DNA of 64,000 nt from Qipengyuania intermedia (GTDB taxonomy: Bacteria; Pseudomonadota; Alphaproteobacteria; Sphingomonadales; Sphingomonadaceae): positions 669,501 to 733,500 of the forward strand of contig NZ_JAIGNS010000002.1 of NCBI RefSeq assembly GCF_019711615.1, given 5' to 3'. A program made the translations under genes and the position numbers. The notes beneath the pieces were generated by a model, which saw only the letters and a program-made list of their open reading frames with translations, ran no database searches and had not been told where the DNA came from. Below, piece after piece: positions 8,601 to 17,301 of this stretch; position 1 is the first letter of the stretch, and every line of letters begins with the position of its first letter.

Positions 8601-11338
8601 GAGTCTTGTTTCTCCGCTGGGGGGTTCCCAACCTCTCCAACACCCTTCGCCACGCGCTGTAAAGCCTCGTCGAGGGTTACGCGCAGAACTGGCGTGCCGT
8701 CGGGGAAGGCGGACAGCAATCTGCTGGGGAAGGCGGAGGACAGGACGACGAAGTGTCCTGCATCGTCGCGGCTGCGGATCAGGCGACCGAATGCCTGTGC
8801 CAGCCGCGCGCGGATGATACGGTCGTCATAGCGTTTGGCACCGCCTTCCTGTTCGGACGCCGCCGCGCGGCGGGCACGATGGAGGATGGTCGGGCGGGGC
8901 CAGGGGACGGCTTCCATGACCACGCAGCGTAGCGATTCCCCAGGCACGTCGACCCCGTCGCGCAGGGCGTCGGTGCCAAGCAGGCTGGCGCGCGGATCGT
9001 CGCGGAAAATGTCGGTCAGTGTGCCGGTGTCGATCGGATCGACGTGCTGCGCGTAGAGCGGCAGGCCCGCGCGCGCCAGGCGGTCGGCAATCCGTCCGTA
9101 GACCGCGCGCATGCGCCGGATCGCGGTAAAGAGGCCGAGCACGCCGCCATCGCTCGCTTCGATCAGCCTGGCGTAGGCTCCGGCGAGGGCGGGGATATCG
9201 CCACGCTTGATGTCGGTGACGATGAGGACTTCGGCCCGCGACGCATAATCGAATGGGCTGTCCGATTGCGCGGTCTTCGGCATCAGTTCGAGATGCGGCG
9301 CGCCGCTCTTTGCGATGGCGTGTGGCCAGTCCGCGCCGCTCTCGTCACGGTCGGTCAGGGTTGCGCTGGTGAGCATGACGCCATGCGCAGGCTCCAGCAC
9401 GGTATGGGCGAAGGGCTTCATCGGATCGAGCCAGTGGCGGTAGAGCCCGACATCGAATTCGCGTGCATCGTTTCGGTCGACTGCCAGCCAGTCCACGAAA
9501 TCGGGATCTGCCGGACCGCCGAGGCGCGATAACAAGGCTTCCCAAGCGGCAATCAGGTCGATGCGCCATGCAAGCGAATGGCGCGCGCCCTCGATCCGCG
9601 CGCGGCCCTGGCCGTCGAGCCAGTCGGGCGCGTCCTCCAGCACGGCTTCCAGCCTTCCGGCAAGTTTCAGCAAGGGTGTGCGAATAGCGGCGAGCGCCTG
9701 CGCGGCGGTCCCCGCAGCCTCTACCAGTTCGCCGGGAAGCTGTGCAGTCTCGGTCTCGATACCGTAGCCTGCCTCCTGCCCGCTTTCGTCGCGCGCATAT
9801 GTGGTAGCCCGAACCTGCGCGAGCAGGGCTTCGACCGGACCGAAGGGCGTTCCTTCCGCAAGTCGTCCCAGCCAGCCCTCGGAAGGGAGGGCCTGCGCTG
9901 CCTCTACCGCAGCTTCCACCGCTTCGCCGCCTGCATCGTCATAGCTGGCCACGTCGGCAAGGCGAGCGGCAAGACCGCGGCGCCTTCCGCGCGAATTGCG
10001 TTCGGGGCCGATGATCCAGCGCCGCAGCTCGATCGCCTCCTGCCCTGTCAATGCGGCGGAGAAGGTGGAATCGGCAGCGTCGAAAACGTGATGGCCCTCG
10101 TCGAAGACGATGCGCGTCGGGCGGCTGGCGAGATCGCGCCCCCGCGCCGCGTTCACCATGACGAGAGCGTGGTTGGCGATTACGAGATCGGCCTGCGCTG
10201 CATTCCTGGCACTCCGCTCGATGAAGCACTTCCGGTAATGGGGGCAGCCGGCATAAACGCATTCGCCGCGCTGGTCGGTCAGTGCCGCAATCCCGCGCTT
10301 CCGGAAGAGCGTGCCGAGCCAGCCGGGCAGGTCCCCGCCGATCATGTCGCCGTCCTGCGTATAGGCCGCCCAGCGCGCCACCAGCTGCGCCAGGATCGCG
10401 GGCCGTCCGGTGAAGCCGCCTTGCAGCGCGTCTTCAAGGTTGAGCAGGCAGAGGTAATTCTCGCGCCCCTTGCGCACGACCACCGGCGGCGAGCCATCGG
10501 CGCGGGTTGCCGGCCATGCGCGCGCGCTCTCGCGGCGCAGCTGGCGCTGGAGGTTCTTGGTATAGGTGCTGACCCACACCGTCCCGCCCGATCGTTCCGC
10601 CCACAGCGATGCCGGGGCGAGATAGCCCAGCGTCTTGCCGATCCCGGTGCCCGCCTGGGCCAGCAGCACATGGGGCCGTTTCTGCCTGTCGCGCGGCCCG
10701 AAGACGTGACCGGCTCCGCGCGAGAAAAGGCGCTGGCCCTCGCGCCGTTCTGCCCCCTCGCCGGTCAGGCGTTCCAGCTGTGCCTCTATCTCGGGCTCGT
10801 CGATCAGGACCTGCGCAGGTTGCGGCCGATCTGGCGTTTCCTCCCACTCCGGCAGCTTGGTAAAGAGCCACTTCTCCGCCTTTTCCGGCTTGCGCACATG
10901 GGGGGCGAGGACATTGGCCCAAGGCCAGCGCAGGCGGGCGAGCGATTGCAGCGTCGACCATGCGCCCTCGCGCTCGGCCCAGTCGTCGCTCTCGCAGGTG
11001 GCCACCAGTGCGCTAGCTGCTTTCTGCAACAGCAGCGGCACATCGGCGTCGTCTGCCGGTTCTTCGAGGCCGAGCGCGTCGGCAAGGCCCTTGGGCGTGG
11101 GAACGCAGAATTTCGCCGGGTGGATGAAGGCAAACAGTTCCAGCAGGTCGAGGCCGGAAAGGTCGGGATAGCCCAGCCTGCTGGCGACCAGCGGCGCGTT
11201 CATCATCAGGAGCGGCGTATCCGCCGCCGCCATCACCGCCTCGCCCTTGGAGCAGCCGCGGGTGGAGCCGTTGGCATCGCGCAGCCAGGTTCCGGCGTGG
11301 CTGGCGTGGAGGGCAGGGAGGGGCAGCGGCTCGCTCAC
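8597..11338 (-). CDS. DinG/XPD-like ATP-dependent DNA helicase
   Basis: 913-residue superfamily 2 helicase of the DinG/Rad3 type. Walker A is in LAQAGTGIGKTLGYLAPA, the Fe-S cluster cysteines are in YLCLLNLED and CVYAGCPHYRKCFIE, and the Walker B box is DEGH in IVFDEGHHVFDA. C-terminal motifs include LTSATLTDRD and QAFGRLIRSRDDAGHF. It is longer than E. coli DinG because of a roughly 200-residue N-terminal region, a form seen in alphaproteobacteria. The family unwinds 5'-3' and clears R-loops or damaged structures. The start is a GTG; an ATG 35 codons in is an alternative. It is coupled to sixA downstream. Confidence 0.9.
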   Translation of the reverse strand: MSEPLPLPALHASHAGTWLRDANGSTRGCSKGEAVMAAADTPLLMMNAPLVASRLGYPDLSGLDLLELFAFIHPAKFCVPTPKGLADALGLEEPADDADVPLLLQKAASALVATCESDDWAEREGAWSTLQSLARLRWPWANVLAPHVRKPEKAEKWLFTKLPEWEETPDRPQPAQVLIDEPEIEAQLERLTGEGAERREGQRLFSRGAGHVFGPRDRQKRPHVLLAQAGTGIGKTLGYLAPASLWAERSGGTVWVSTYTKNLQRQLRRESARAWPATRADGSPPVVVRKGRENYLCLLNLEDALQGGFTGRPAILAQLVARWAAYTQDGDMIGGDLPGWLGTLFRKRGIAALTDQRGECVYAGCPHYRKCFIERSARNAAQADLVIANHALVMVNAARGRDLASRPTRIVFDEGHHVFDAADSTFSAALTGQEAIELRRWIIGPERNSRGRRRGLAARLADVASYDDAGGEAVEAAVEAAQALPSEGWLGRLAEGTPFGPVEALLAQVRATTYARDESGQEAGYGIETETAQLPGELVEAAGTAAQALAAIRTPLLKLAGRLEAVLEDAPDWLDGQGRARIEGARHSLAWRIDLIAAWEALLSRLGGPADPDFVDWLAVDRNDAREFDVGLYRHWLDPMKPFAHTVLEPAHGVMLTSATLTDRDESGADWPHAIAKSGAPHLELMPKTAQSDSPFDYASRAEVLIVTDIKRGDIPALAGAYARLIEASDGGVLGLFTAIRRMRAVYGRIADRLARAGLPLYAQHVDPIDTGTLTDIFRDDPRASLLGTDALRDGVDVPGESLRCVVMEAVPWPRPTILHRARRAAASEQEGGAKRYDDRIIRARLAQAFGRLIRSRDDAGHFVVLSSAFPSRLLSAFPDGTPVLRVTLDEALQRVAKGVGEVGNPPAEKQDS

Positions 11339-11401
11339 TCCCTGCCGTTAGAACACAAAAGGAACGCGGGGCAAGCGCCCAGCTGACCATTTTGCCGGCC
11401 G

Positions 11402-12610
11402 CTATGCGGCTATCGACAGCTCCGACGCGGCTAGTGCCTGTTCGAGGTCGGCGAAGATGTCCTCAGCCTCCTCCAGGCCGACCGACAGGCGCAGCAAGCC
11501 TTCGCCGATGCCGTGTTCCGCGCGCTCTTCGGGCGTGTAGGTGGAGTGGGTCATCGACGCGGGATGCTGGATCAGCGTTTCCGCATCGCCCAGCGACACG
11601 GCGCGGATGATCATCTCCAGCCGGTTCATGAACCGGATGCCCTGGTCGTACCCGCCAGCAAGATCGAAAGCGATCATGCCGCCCGCCAGCGCCATCTGGC
11701 GTTTGGCTAGCGCATGCTGGCCGAAGCTTTCGAGGCCCGGATAGTGGACGGCTGCGACTTGCGGCTGCGCTTCCAGCCAGCGTGCCACTTCCATGGCGGT
11801 CCTGCTGTGGCGTTCCATCCGCAAGGCCAGCGTCTTGAGGCCACGCATGATCAGCGTGGCGCTAAACGGACTCATCACCGCGCCGGTCATGTCCTTCAGC
11901 CCTTCGAGGCGCACCTTCTGCATGGTTTCGGCAGAGCCTGCGACCAGCCCGCCGACAAGGTCGCCGTGCCCGCCGAGATACTTGGTCGCGGAATGCACGA
12001 CGATGTCCGCACCCAGTTCGATCGGCCGGGTGAGGGCAGGGGTCGCGTAGGTGTTGTCGACCACGACCTGCGCATCGTAGCGATGCGCCACCTCGCTGAT
12101 CGCGGCAATGTCGACCAGCCGCATGTTCGGGTTCGCCGGAGTTTCGAAGTAGACAACCTTTACACCCCCATGCATCGCCGCCTCGAGCGCACTCGGATCG
12201 GTCAGGTCGACATGGGTCACTTTCACGCCGAATTTGGCAAGGCCGTGGCGGAAGAAGGCGAAGGTGCAGCCGTAAAGTGTCTTGTCGGTGACGATTTCAT
12301 CACCCGCTTCCAGCAGGCTCCACATGACGGCGGTAATCGCCCCCATGCCCGATGCGGCGGCGACACCGGCTTCCGCGCCTTCGAGAACGGCGAGGCGCTG
12401 TTCCAGCAGGTCAACCGTCGGGTTGCCGATGCGCGAATAGAAATAGCCGGGCTCTTCACCGGCAAAAATCGCGCCGCCCTGTTCCGCGCTCTCGAAAGCG
12501 AAGGTCGATGCAAGATGCATCGGCGGCGTCAGCGCGCCCTGGTTTTCGGCGGGGTCGTACCCGTGATGGATGGCGCGGCTGGAAAAACCGGAAAGCGTGG
12601 TGCGGGACAT
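11402..12610 (-). CDS. megL: Methionine gamma-lyase
   Basis: 402-residue PLP enzyme of the Cys/Met metabolism family. Residues follow methionine gamma-lyase closely: Tyr58 and Arg60 (YFYSRIGNPT) for PLP phosphate from the neighbouring subunit, Tyr113 and Cys115 in KTLYGCTFAFF (the cysteine is diagnostic of methionine gamma-lyase, Cys116 in Pseudomonas putida), and Lys210 in HSATKYLGGHGD for the Schiff base. The reaction gives methanethiol, ammonia and 2-oxobutyrate from methionine. Start at 12610 is preceded by GAGAGG. It is divergent from an Lrp-type gene, as in the P. putida mdeR-mdeA arrangement, so methionine-responsive control is likely. Confidence 0.92.
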   Translation of the reverse strand: MSRTTLSGFSSRAIHHGYDPAENQGALTPPMHLASTFAFESAEQGGAIFAGEEPGYFYSRIGNPTVDLLEQRLAVLEGAEAGVAAASGMGAITAVMWSLLEAGDEIVTDKTLYGCTFAFFRHGLAKFGVKVTHVDLTDPSALEAAMHGGVKVVYFETPANPNMRLVDIAAISEVAHRYDAQVVVDNTYATPALTRPIELGADIVVHSATKYLGGHGDLVGGLVAGSAETMQKVRLEGLKDMTGAVMSPFSATLIMRGLKTLALRMERHSRTAMEVARWLEAQPQVAAVHYPGLESFGQHALAKRQMALAGGMIAFDLAGGYDQGIRFMNRLEMIIRAVSLGDAETLIQHPASMTHSTYTPEERAEHGIGEGLLRLSVGLEEAEDIFADLEQALAASELSIAA

Positions 12611-12657
12611 GGAAGCCTCTCTGGATTGAAGTTGAGAGGTGTATATCCCCTGTCGAG

Positions 12658-12713
12658 TGGCATTTCTCTGCAAAGTATGCCAATATGGGGGCGGTTATTG
12701 GCAGATCATGCCA
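12658..12713. promoter_or_regulatory. Nested inverted repeats, candidate Lrp operator
   Basis: The 117-bp gap between megL and its divergent Lrp gene carries three overlapping dyads: TGGCAT (12658-12663) with ATGCCA (12677-12682); TGCCAATA (12678-12685) with TATTGGCA (12696-12703), a perfect 8-bp pair around 10 bp; and TGGCA (12699-12703) with TGCCA (12709-12713). The outer dyad centres lie 36 bp apart. Multiple phased dyads in a divergent intergenic region are typical of Lrp/AsnC operators. Binding by the neighbouring regulator is inferred. Confidence 0.62.
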
Positions 12714-12727
12714 CGACAAGGGATAAT

Positions 12728-13177
12728 ATGGACGCGAAAGATCGCCACATCTTGCGCGAGCTCCAGCGCGACGGTCGCCTGACCAATGCGGAGCTTGCAG
12801 AACGCGTGAACCTGTCGCCAAGCCCCTGCCTGCGCCGCGTCCGCAATCTGGAAAAGGCGGGAGTGATCGATCGCTACGTCGCCATCGTCGATCGCGAGGC
12901 CGCAGGCTACCCGGTCACGGCGTTCGTGCAGGTAACGCTGGCCCGCCACGACCGCGAGGTGGTGGACGGCTTCGAGAAGCGCGTGCGCGAAACGCCGCAA
13001 ATCCTCACCTGCCACCTGATGACGGGGAGTTCCGATTACCTGCTCCAGATAGTGGTCGCCGGCGTCGACGCCTATGAAGACTTCATGCGCGAAACGCTCC
13101 ACACGACCCCCGGCATCGCGACGATCAATACCAGCTTCGTCTACGGTACGGTCAAGGATACGGTCGAGTTGCCTTAG
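12728..13177 (+). CDS. Lrp/AsnC regulator, probable megL controller
   Basis: 149-residue Lrp/AsnC protein starting MDAKDRHILRELQRDGRLTN. The N-terminal helix-turn-helix includes AELAERVNLSPSPCLRRVRN, and the C-terminal RAM ligand-binding/oligomerisation domain contains CHLMTGSSDYLLQIVVAGVD. It is divergent from methionine gamma-lyase. In Pseudomonas the similarly placed Lrp protein MdeR activates mdeA, so the same role is the simplest inference. The reading frame remains open far upstream through the antisense of megL, but only this start has the correct Lrp N-terminus. Confidence 0.93.
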   Translation: MDAKDRHILRELQRDGRLTNAELAERVNLSPSPCLRRVRNLEKAGVIDRYVAIVDREAAGYPVTAFVQVTLARHDREVVDGFEKRVRETPQILTCHLMTGSSDYLLQIVVAGVDAYEDFMRETLHTTPGIATINTSFVYGTVKDTVELP

Positions 13178-13249
13178 CGGGCAGGAATGACCGTTTCCGG
13201 GGTTGAGACCAATTGATCGTGAGGTCTTTGGTTGGGTGGTTAGCGGACT

Positions 13250-13591
13250 TCAATAGCCCCAAATGCTCACGGGAATTTCGTCATTGCAATAGGCTTCGAT
13301 CCAGTCAGCAAGGCCTCGAACGAGGTCTGCGTGAGCCGCACTCGGGAGAATGCGTTTCTCTTGATCACGTAATCGCCTCAGCAACAACTTCCGCTCAGAA
13401 ACAGACGTTTCGTAAACTCCGTAGCGGTGTCCGGCAGTCCAATTGGCGCAAGCCGATTCGACCAAAGGTTCGATGTAGTCGAATGCCTCGTCACTTATCG
13501 CGACGCCGGAACCTGGATTTCCACGCCAAGCACCCTCAGCAAACTGGATGGTCATTCCGCCAATAAAGTCAGAGGTGGGTATCAAATTCAT
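13250..13591 (-). CDS. Hypothetical protein in lower-GC patch
   Basis: 113-residue soluble protein of unknown family, starting MNLIPTSDFIGGMTIQFAEG. It is largely helical in its C-terminal half (ETSVSERKLLLRRLRDQEKR, ADLVRGLADWIEAYC). No signal peptide or known motif is visible. The open frame extends to 13693, but the upstream portion has no ribosome site. Base composition around 13.2-14.0 kb is clearly less GC-rich than in neighbouring genes, which suggests recent acquisition. It lies in the same direction as the next small gene at 13722-13961. Confidence 0.55.
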   Translation of the reverse strand: MNLIPTSDFIGGMTIQFAEGAWRGNPGSGVAISDEAFDYIEPLVESACANWTAGHRYGVYETSVSERKLLLRRLRDQEKRILPSAAHADLVRGLADWIEAYCNDEIPVSIWGY

Positions 13592-13721
13592 ATTGTTCTT
13601 GAAGGCAGAGTTAGATCGTTTGTTAAAGTCCGCAATCGGGCAGCTTGCGACTGGTCCGCTCCTGGCGCAGCGATAACTCGGCAAATCAGTCACGAAGCGG
13701 GTGGGAAGCTGCCGCTAGCCG

Positions 13722-13961
13722 TCATTCTTCCACTACATTCAACGAGATCGTCGCGTAGCGTAGAACATAGGGCTTCTCGCTTGGTTTGGCAGTCGGGTAG
13801 CTGGAACCGAAGAAAGCCACGTAGCAGTCGTAGGCGTCAATGTCGGCATCATGCCAGCAGTGGACGACGACGCCGTATTCTGGGCCACCTTTGTCCTGTC
13901 CATCTAAGCGGACCTTCGTGCCGCGAGCGATGAAGCCGCGAGGCTGCTGACTGATTTTCAT
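13722..13961 (-). CDS. Small hypothetical protein, 79 aa
   Basis: 79 residues starting MKISQQPRGFIARGTKVRLD and containing YGVVVHCWHDADIDAYDCYV. The frame extends upstream without a plausible start. The central part resembles small SH3/KOW-like beta barrels that bind nucleic acid or cap other proteins, but that is only an impression. Family not recognised. It belongs to the same lower-GC patch as the gene at 13250 and lies upstream of it in the same direction. The 297 bp between it and lysK hold no gene that I can support, only the leader element described separately. Confidence 0.5.
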   Translation of the reverse strand: MKISQQPRGFIARGTKVRLDGQDKGGPEYGVVVHCWHDADIDAYDCYVAFFGSSYPTAKPSEKPYVLRYATISLNVVEE

Positions 13962-14155
13962 TTCAGCATCATAGCGCAATCTCGAATGGCAGCAATTGGG
14001 TCGTTGGCGGAAAGTCTGCTTTTCTCTCTTTGAGCCTGATAGCAGTCGCTGTCCTACATCGAAGCGTCGACCTATCGTTCGCCTCATGGACCAAGCCCCT
14101 CCACTGACCGAATTCGGCATCGCGACTGGCCATGAGGCGCATAGAGCGATTTCTT

Positions 14156-14192
14156 TCCCAGGACCGTGTTCCATGTGCTCCATTCTGTCGGA
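14156..14192 (+). repeat. 37-bp leader element, lysK copy
   Basis: This 37-bp stretch, beginning TCCCAGGACCGTGTTCCA and ending TCTGTCGGA, matches 33 of 37 positions of the sequence at 36063-36099 read on the opposite strand. All four differences are transitions. It ends 66 bp before the lysK start, while the other copy ends 59 bp before the aroQ start, in the same orientation relative to the gene. The internal TTCCA...TCCA direct repeat has 9-bp periodicity. Likely a shared promoter or leader signal; function unknown. Confidence 0.6.
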
Positions 14193-14258
14193 CCTGGCGC
14201 CCTGCGTTCCAACACTTCGCACTTGCAACAGGAACGGCGAGCGGCAAGAGGGATTGGC

Positions 14259-15887
14259 ATGAGCATGACCGATCTGATCACCGCCGCACGTGTGTCCAAG
14301 GCCTGGCCGTTCCAGGAGGCGCAGCGGCTGCTCAAACGCTATCCCGACGGCACCAAGCCCGATGGCAGCCCCGTGCTGTTCGAAACCGGCTATGGCCCAA
14401 GCGGCCTGCCGCATATCGGCACCTTCCAGGAAGTGCTGCGCACCACGCTGGTGCGCCGCGCGTTCGAGGCAATGATCGGTGCAAAGCCCGAAGACGGCAA
14501 GACGCGTCTGGTCGCATTCAGCGATGACATGGACGGCCTGCGCAAGGTGCCCGACAATGTGCCCAACCAGGCGCTGCTCGAAGCGAACCTGCACCTTCCG
14601 CTCAGCCGCGTGCCCGACCCGTTCGAAAAGGGCCACGAGAGCTTTGCGGCGCACAACAATGCCAAGCTGCGCGAATTCCTCGACCGCTTCGGCTTCCAGT
14701 ACGAGTTCATCGCGGCGAACGACATGTACAATTCAGGCCGCTTCGACGATGCGCTGCGGCAGGTCCTGCGTAAGAACCAGGACATCCTCGACATCATGCT
14801 GCCGACGCTGCGCGAAGAACGCCGCAAGACATACTCGCCGATCCTGCCAATCTCGCCCAGCACGGGCCGCGTGTTGCAGGTCCCGGTCGAAGTCGTCGAT
14901 GCGGAGGAAGGGACGATCCGGTTTGCCGAAGAGGACGGCACCGTGGTCGAACAGTCCGCGCTCGGCGGTATGTCCAAGCTGCAGTGGAAGGTCGACTGGG
15001 CGATGCGTTGGTATGCGCTCGGCGTCGATTACGAGATGTATGGCAAGGACCTGACCGATAGCGGCATCCAGTCGGGCAAGATCGTGCAGGTCCTTGGCGG
15101 GCGCAAGCCGGAGGGCCTGATCTACGAGATGTTCCTCGACCAGAACGGCGAGAAGATCTCCAAGTCCAAGGGCAATGGCCTGTCGATCGAGGAATGGCTG
15201 CAATACGGCAGCGAGGAGAGCCTCGGCTTCTACATCTTCCCCAATCCCAAGAGCGCCAAGCAGCTGCACGTCGGCGTGATCCCGCGCGCGGTCGACGATT
15301 ACTGGCAGTTCCGCGAGCGGCTGGCCGAGCAGGAGCTCGACAAGCAGCTCGGCAATCCGGTCTGGCACCTTGCGCGCGCCAATGGCGGGTTCGAGGGTTC
15401 GGAGGCGCCCGGCGCCGGGGACAGCCTGCCGGTGACCTATGGCCTGCTGCTCAACCTCGCCAGCGTGCTGGGGGCAGAGGCGAGCGAGGAATCGCTGCGT
15501 GACTATCTCGCCAGCTATATCGGAGCCGAGCGGATTACGCCTGAGCTCGACGTGCTGATCGGGACTGCTGTCGCCTATACACGCGACTACATCGTGCCGA
15601 CCTTATCCAAGCGCGCACCTGCCGCCAACGAGGCTGAGGCGTTGCGTGCGCTCGATGCGTACCTTGCAGAAGCGCCAGCCGATGCCAGCGCAGAGGATTT
15701 GCAGACGGAGGTTTATGAGATCGGCAAGCGCGAGGAATACGGCTTCGAGAACCTGCGTGACTGGTTCAAGGCGCTGTACCAGACGCTGCTCGGCAGCGAT
15801 CAGGGGCCGCGCATGGGGAGCTTCATCGCTCTCTACGGGATCGAGAACAGCCGCAAGCTTATTGCCGAAGCGCTGGCGCGCAACTGA
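14259..15887 (+). CDS. lysK: Lysyl-tRNA synthetase, class I
   Basis: 542-residue class I (archaeal-type) lysyl-tRNA synthetase, unrelated to the usual class II LysS. The HIGH-type motif is at residues 52-54 (GLPHIGTF) and the KMSKS-type motif KISKS at 299-303, with further class I LysRS stretches such as FSDDMDGLRKVPDNVPNQ and MYGKDLTDSGIQSGK. The C-terminal helical domain binds the anticodon. It charges tRNA-Lys in the cytoplasm. Class I LysRS is standard in many alphaproteobacteria. Start at 14259 is preceded by AAGAGGGA. A leader element shared with aroQ lies 66 bp upstream. Confidence 0.97.
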   Translation: MSMTDLITAARVSKAWPFQEAQRLLKRYPDGTKPDGSPVLFETGYGPSGLPHIGTFQEVLRTTLVRRAFEAMIGAKPEDGKTRLVAFSDDMDGLRKVPDNVPNQALLEANLHLPLSRVPDPFEKGHESFAAHNNAKLREFLDRFGFQYEFIAANDMYNSGRFDDALRQVLRKNQDILDIMLPTLREERRKTYSPILPISPSTGRVLQVPVEVVDAEEGTIRFAEEDGTVVEQSALGGMSKLQWKVDWAMRWYALGVDYEMYGKDLTDSGIQSGKIVQVLGGRKPEGLIYEMFLDQNGEKISKSKGNGLSIEEWLQYGSEESLGFYIFPNPKSAKQLHVGVIPRAVDDYWQFRERLAEQELDKQLGNPVWHLARANGGFEGSEAPGAGDSLPVTYGLLLNLASVLGAEASEESLRDYLASYIGAERITPELDVLIGTAVAYTRDYIVPTLSKRAPAANEAEALRALDAYLAEAPADASAEDLQTEVYEIGKREEYGFENLRDWFKALYQTLLGSDQGPRMGSFIALYGIENSRKLIAEALARN

Positions 15888-15891
15888 CGGA

Positions 15892-16560
15892 TTAGACGTG
15901 CTTGCGGGTCCTGTACCACTTGGTCAGGACGTATTTCGCGCCTTTGATAACCGGCGTTCCGGCATGCATCGTGGCTTCGTTGGGCACGCCGTCGGGGGTC
16001 GCGTTGTTCCACACCAGCAGCACGCCAGGCTTGGGTTCGATCGATGCGCCGACTTCTGTGAAGTGGGTGTGACCGCCTTCCTCGACCCGGTTGAGGAACG
16101 CCATGGCGGTCCAGCATCTCTGCCCGCCGCGCTTGCGTTCCAGTTTCCAGTATTCCTGGTCGGTGTAGAACCAGTCGTTGTGCGGCTTGAACTCCTGCCC
16201 CGGCAGGTAACGCTGCCCTTGGATCGCTTCGCCGGTGATCGAGTTCATGCCGAGAAGGTCGTCGATGCGGCGAGAGATGCCTTTGACGAAGGGATCGCGC
16301 GGATCGAAATTGCCCGAATAAGAGGTGCGGAATTTCTCGATATAGGCGGTTTCGTGCAGTTCGCTCGGCCTCGCTACGACGTCGATCATGGTGATGAAGC
16401 GGCGGCACTCCTCTGGTGAGAGGAAGTTCGGCACGGCGAATATCTCTGCCTTGTCCGTGGGGACCTTGTAGATTTCCGGGTCCGCCTCGAGGCGCTGGCG
16501 CACCTTTGCGCCAATGCGCTTGAGAGCATCCTGGTCGGGTATCGTAGCTGTCTTCGTCAT
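15892..16560 (-). CDS. Prolyl 4-hydroxylase-like 2OG-Fe(II) oxygenase
   Basis: 222-residue oxygenase with the full 2-oxoglutarate/Fe(II) set: His127 and Asp129 in FKPHNDWFYT, His199 in NEATMHAGTPV, and the 2-oxoglutarate-binding Lys209 in KGAKYVLTKWYR. Overall order and length match bacterial prolyl 4-hydroxylase alpha-subunit homologues. The substrate is unknown; elongation factor Tu and small proline-rich peptides are known substrates of relatives. Start chosen at 16560 with GGCGGG upstream; a possible ATG at 16578 adds six residues. The stop lies 5 bp from the convergent lysK stop. Confidence 0.9.
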   Translation of the reverse strand: MTKTATIPDQDALKRIGAKVRQRLEADPEIYKVPTDKAEIFAVPNFLSPEECRRFITMIDVVARPSELHETAYIEKFRTSYSGNFDPRDPFVKGISRRIDDLLGMNSITGEAIQGQRYLPGQEFKPHNDWFYTDQEYWKLERKRGGQRCWTAMAFLNRVEEGGHTHFTEVGASIEPKPGVLLVWNNATPDGVPNEATMHAGTPVIKGAKYVLTKWYRTRKHV

Positions 16561-16660
16561 CCCGCCGATTGTTAGCAATCACTACGCGGCTCGCAAGATG
16601 GCATCTTGTACTTCAATGCCGAACCGATAGTTTCGCGCACCGAACGAGGGGAGAAGCCGA

Positions 16661-17218
16661 ATGGAAATGGCCACCACAAATGCCAAGCGTTACTCACTGG
16701 TCGCAATGCTCTTTCACTGGGTCATCGCAATAGCGGTCATTGTGAACTGGAGGCTGGCGGAAGCGGCCGAGCATGCGGGCGATGCGGAAAAAGCCGCGAT
16801 CTTCGCCAATCACAAGGCGCTTGGCATAGTTATCCTTGTCCTGAGCCTGGCCCGGCTCGCCTGGCGCCTGACGCATCCGGTTCCGGCCCTCGATACGGTA
16901 GCGACCTGGGAGCGCATCCTTGCCCGCACGACCCATGTCATATTTTACGTCTTGCTAATCGGACTGCCGATCGGCGGTTGGCTGGGAAGCTCATATTTCG
17001 GTGGTGGGGTCGATGTCTTCGGTATCTTCACCTTGCCTGCCCTGCCGGTCGGTGAAAATCCGGATGCGGGCAAGGCGATCTTCGACCTCCACGCAACGGG
17101 CGGCTCGGTGATGATCTACCTCATCGGCTTGCACATACTGGGCGGACTGAAGCACACGTTCTTCGACAAGAATGGTGGCATTTTCCGGATGCTTCCCTTC
17201 GGCAAAGTCCCCGGCTGA
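16661..17218 (+). CDS. Cytochrome b561 family protein
   Basis: 185-residue membrane protein with four transmembrane helices and the haem-ligand histidines of bacterial cytochrome b561: MLFHWVIAIAVIVNW, FANHKALGIVILVLSLARL, RTTHVIFYVLLIGLPIGGW and FDLHATGGSVMIYLIGLHIL. The family binds two b haems and passes electrons from quinol in the inner membrane; some members (CybB) are superoxide:quinone oxidoreductases. An AGGGGAGAA ribosome site precedes the start. A strong terminator follows the stop directly. Confidence 0.92.
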   Translation: MEMATTNAKRYSLVAMLFHWVIAIAVIVNWRLAEAAEHAGDAEKAAIFANHKALGIVILVLSLARLAWRLTHPVPALDTVATWERILARTTHVIFYVLLIGLPIGGWLGSSYFGGGVDVFGIFTLPALPVGENPDAGKAIFDLHATGGSVMIYLIGLHILGGLKHTFFDKNGGIFRMLPFGKVPG

Positions 17219-17226
17219 CACGAAAA

Positions 17227-17252
17227 ACCCCCGCCGATCACTCGGCGGGGGT
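17227..17252. terminator. Bidirectional intrinsic terminator
   Basis: Perfect 10-bp stem ACCCCCGCCG/CGGCGGGGGT around a six-base loop, preceded by an A-run on the plus strand. It lies between the convergent ends of the cytochrome b561 gene and the RcnB-like gene. The A-run gives a U-tract for transcripts arriving on the minus strand; the plus-side tail is weaker. Confidence 0.85.
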
Positions 17253-17301
17253 ATCTTGCCCGAAAGGCCACTCTCATCCCTTCGGGCAGGAGCGTGAAGG
17301 C

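Noticed and set aside
11714-12727. Long N-terminal extension of the Lrp gene at 12728
   Set aside because: The extension is the antisense of megL; only the ATG at 12728 gives a normal Lrp N-terminus.
14167-14182. LexA (SOS) box of the alphaproteobacterial GTTC-N7-GTTC type in the lysK and aroQ leaders
   Set aside because: The half-sites are spaced by five bases, not seven, and the genes are not damage genes.
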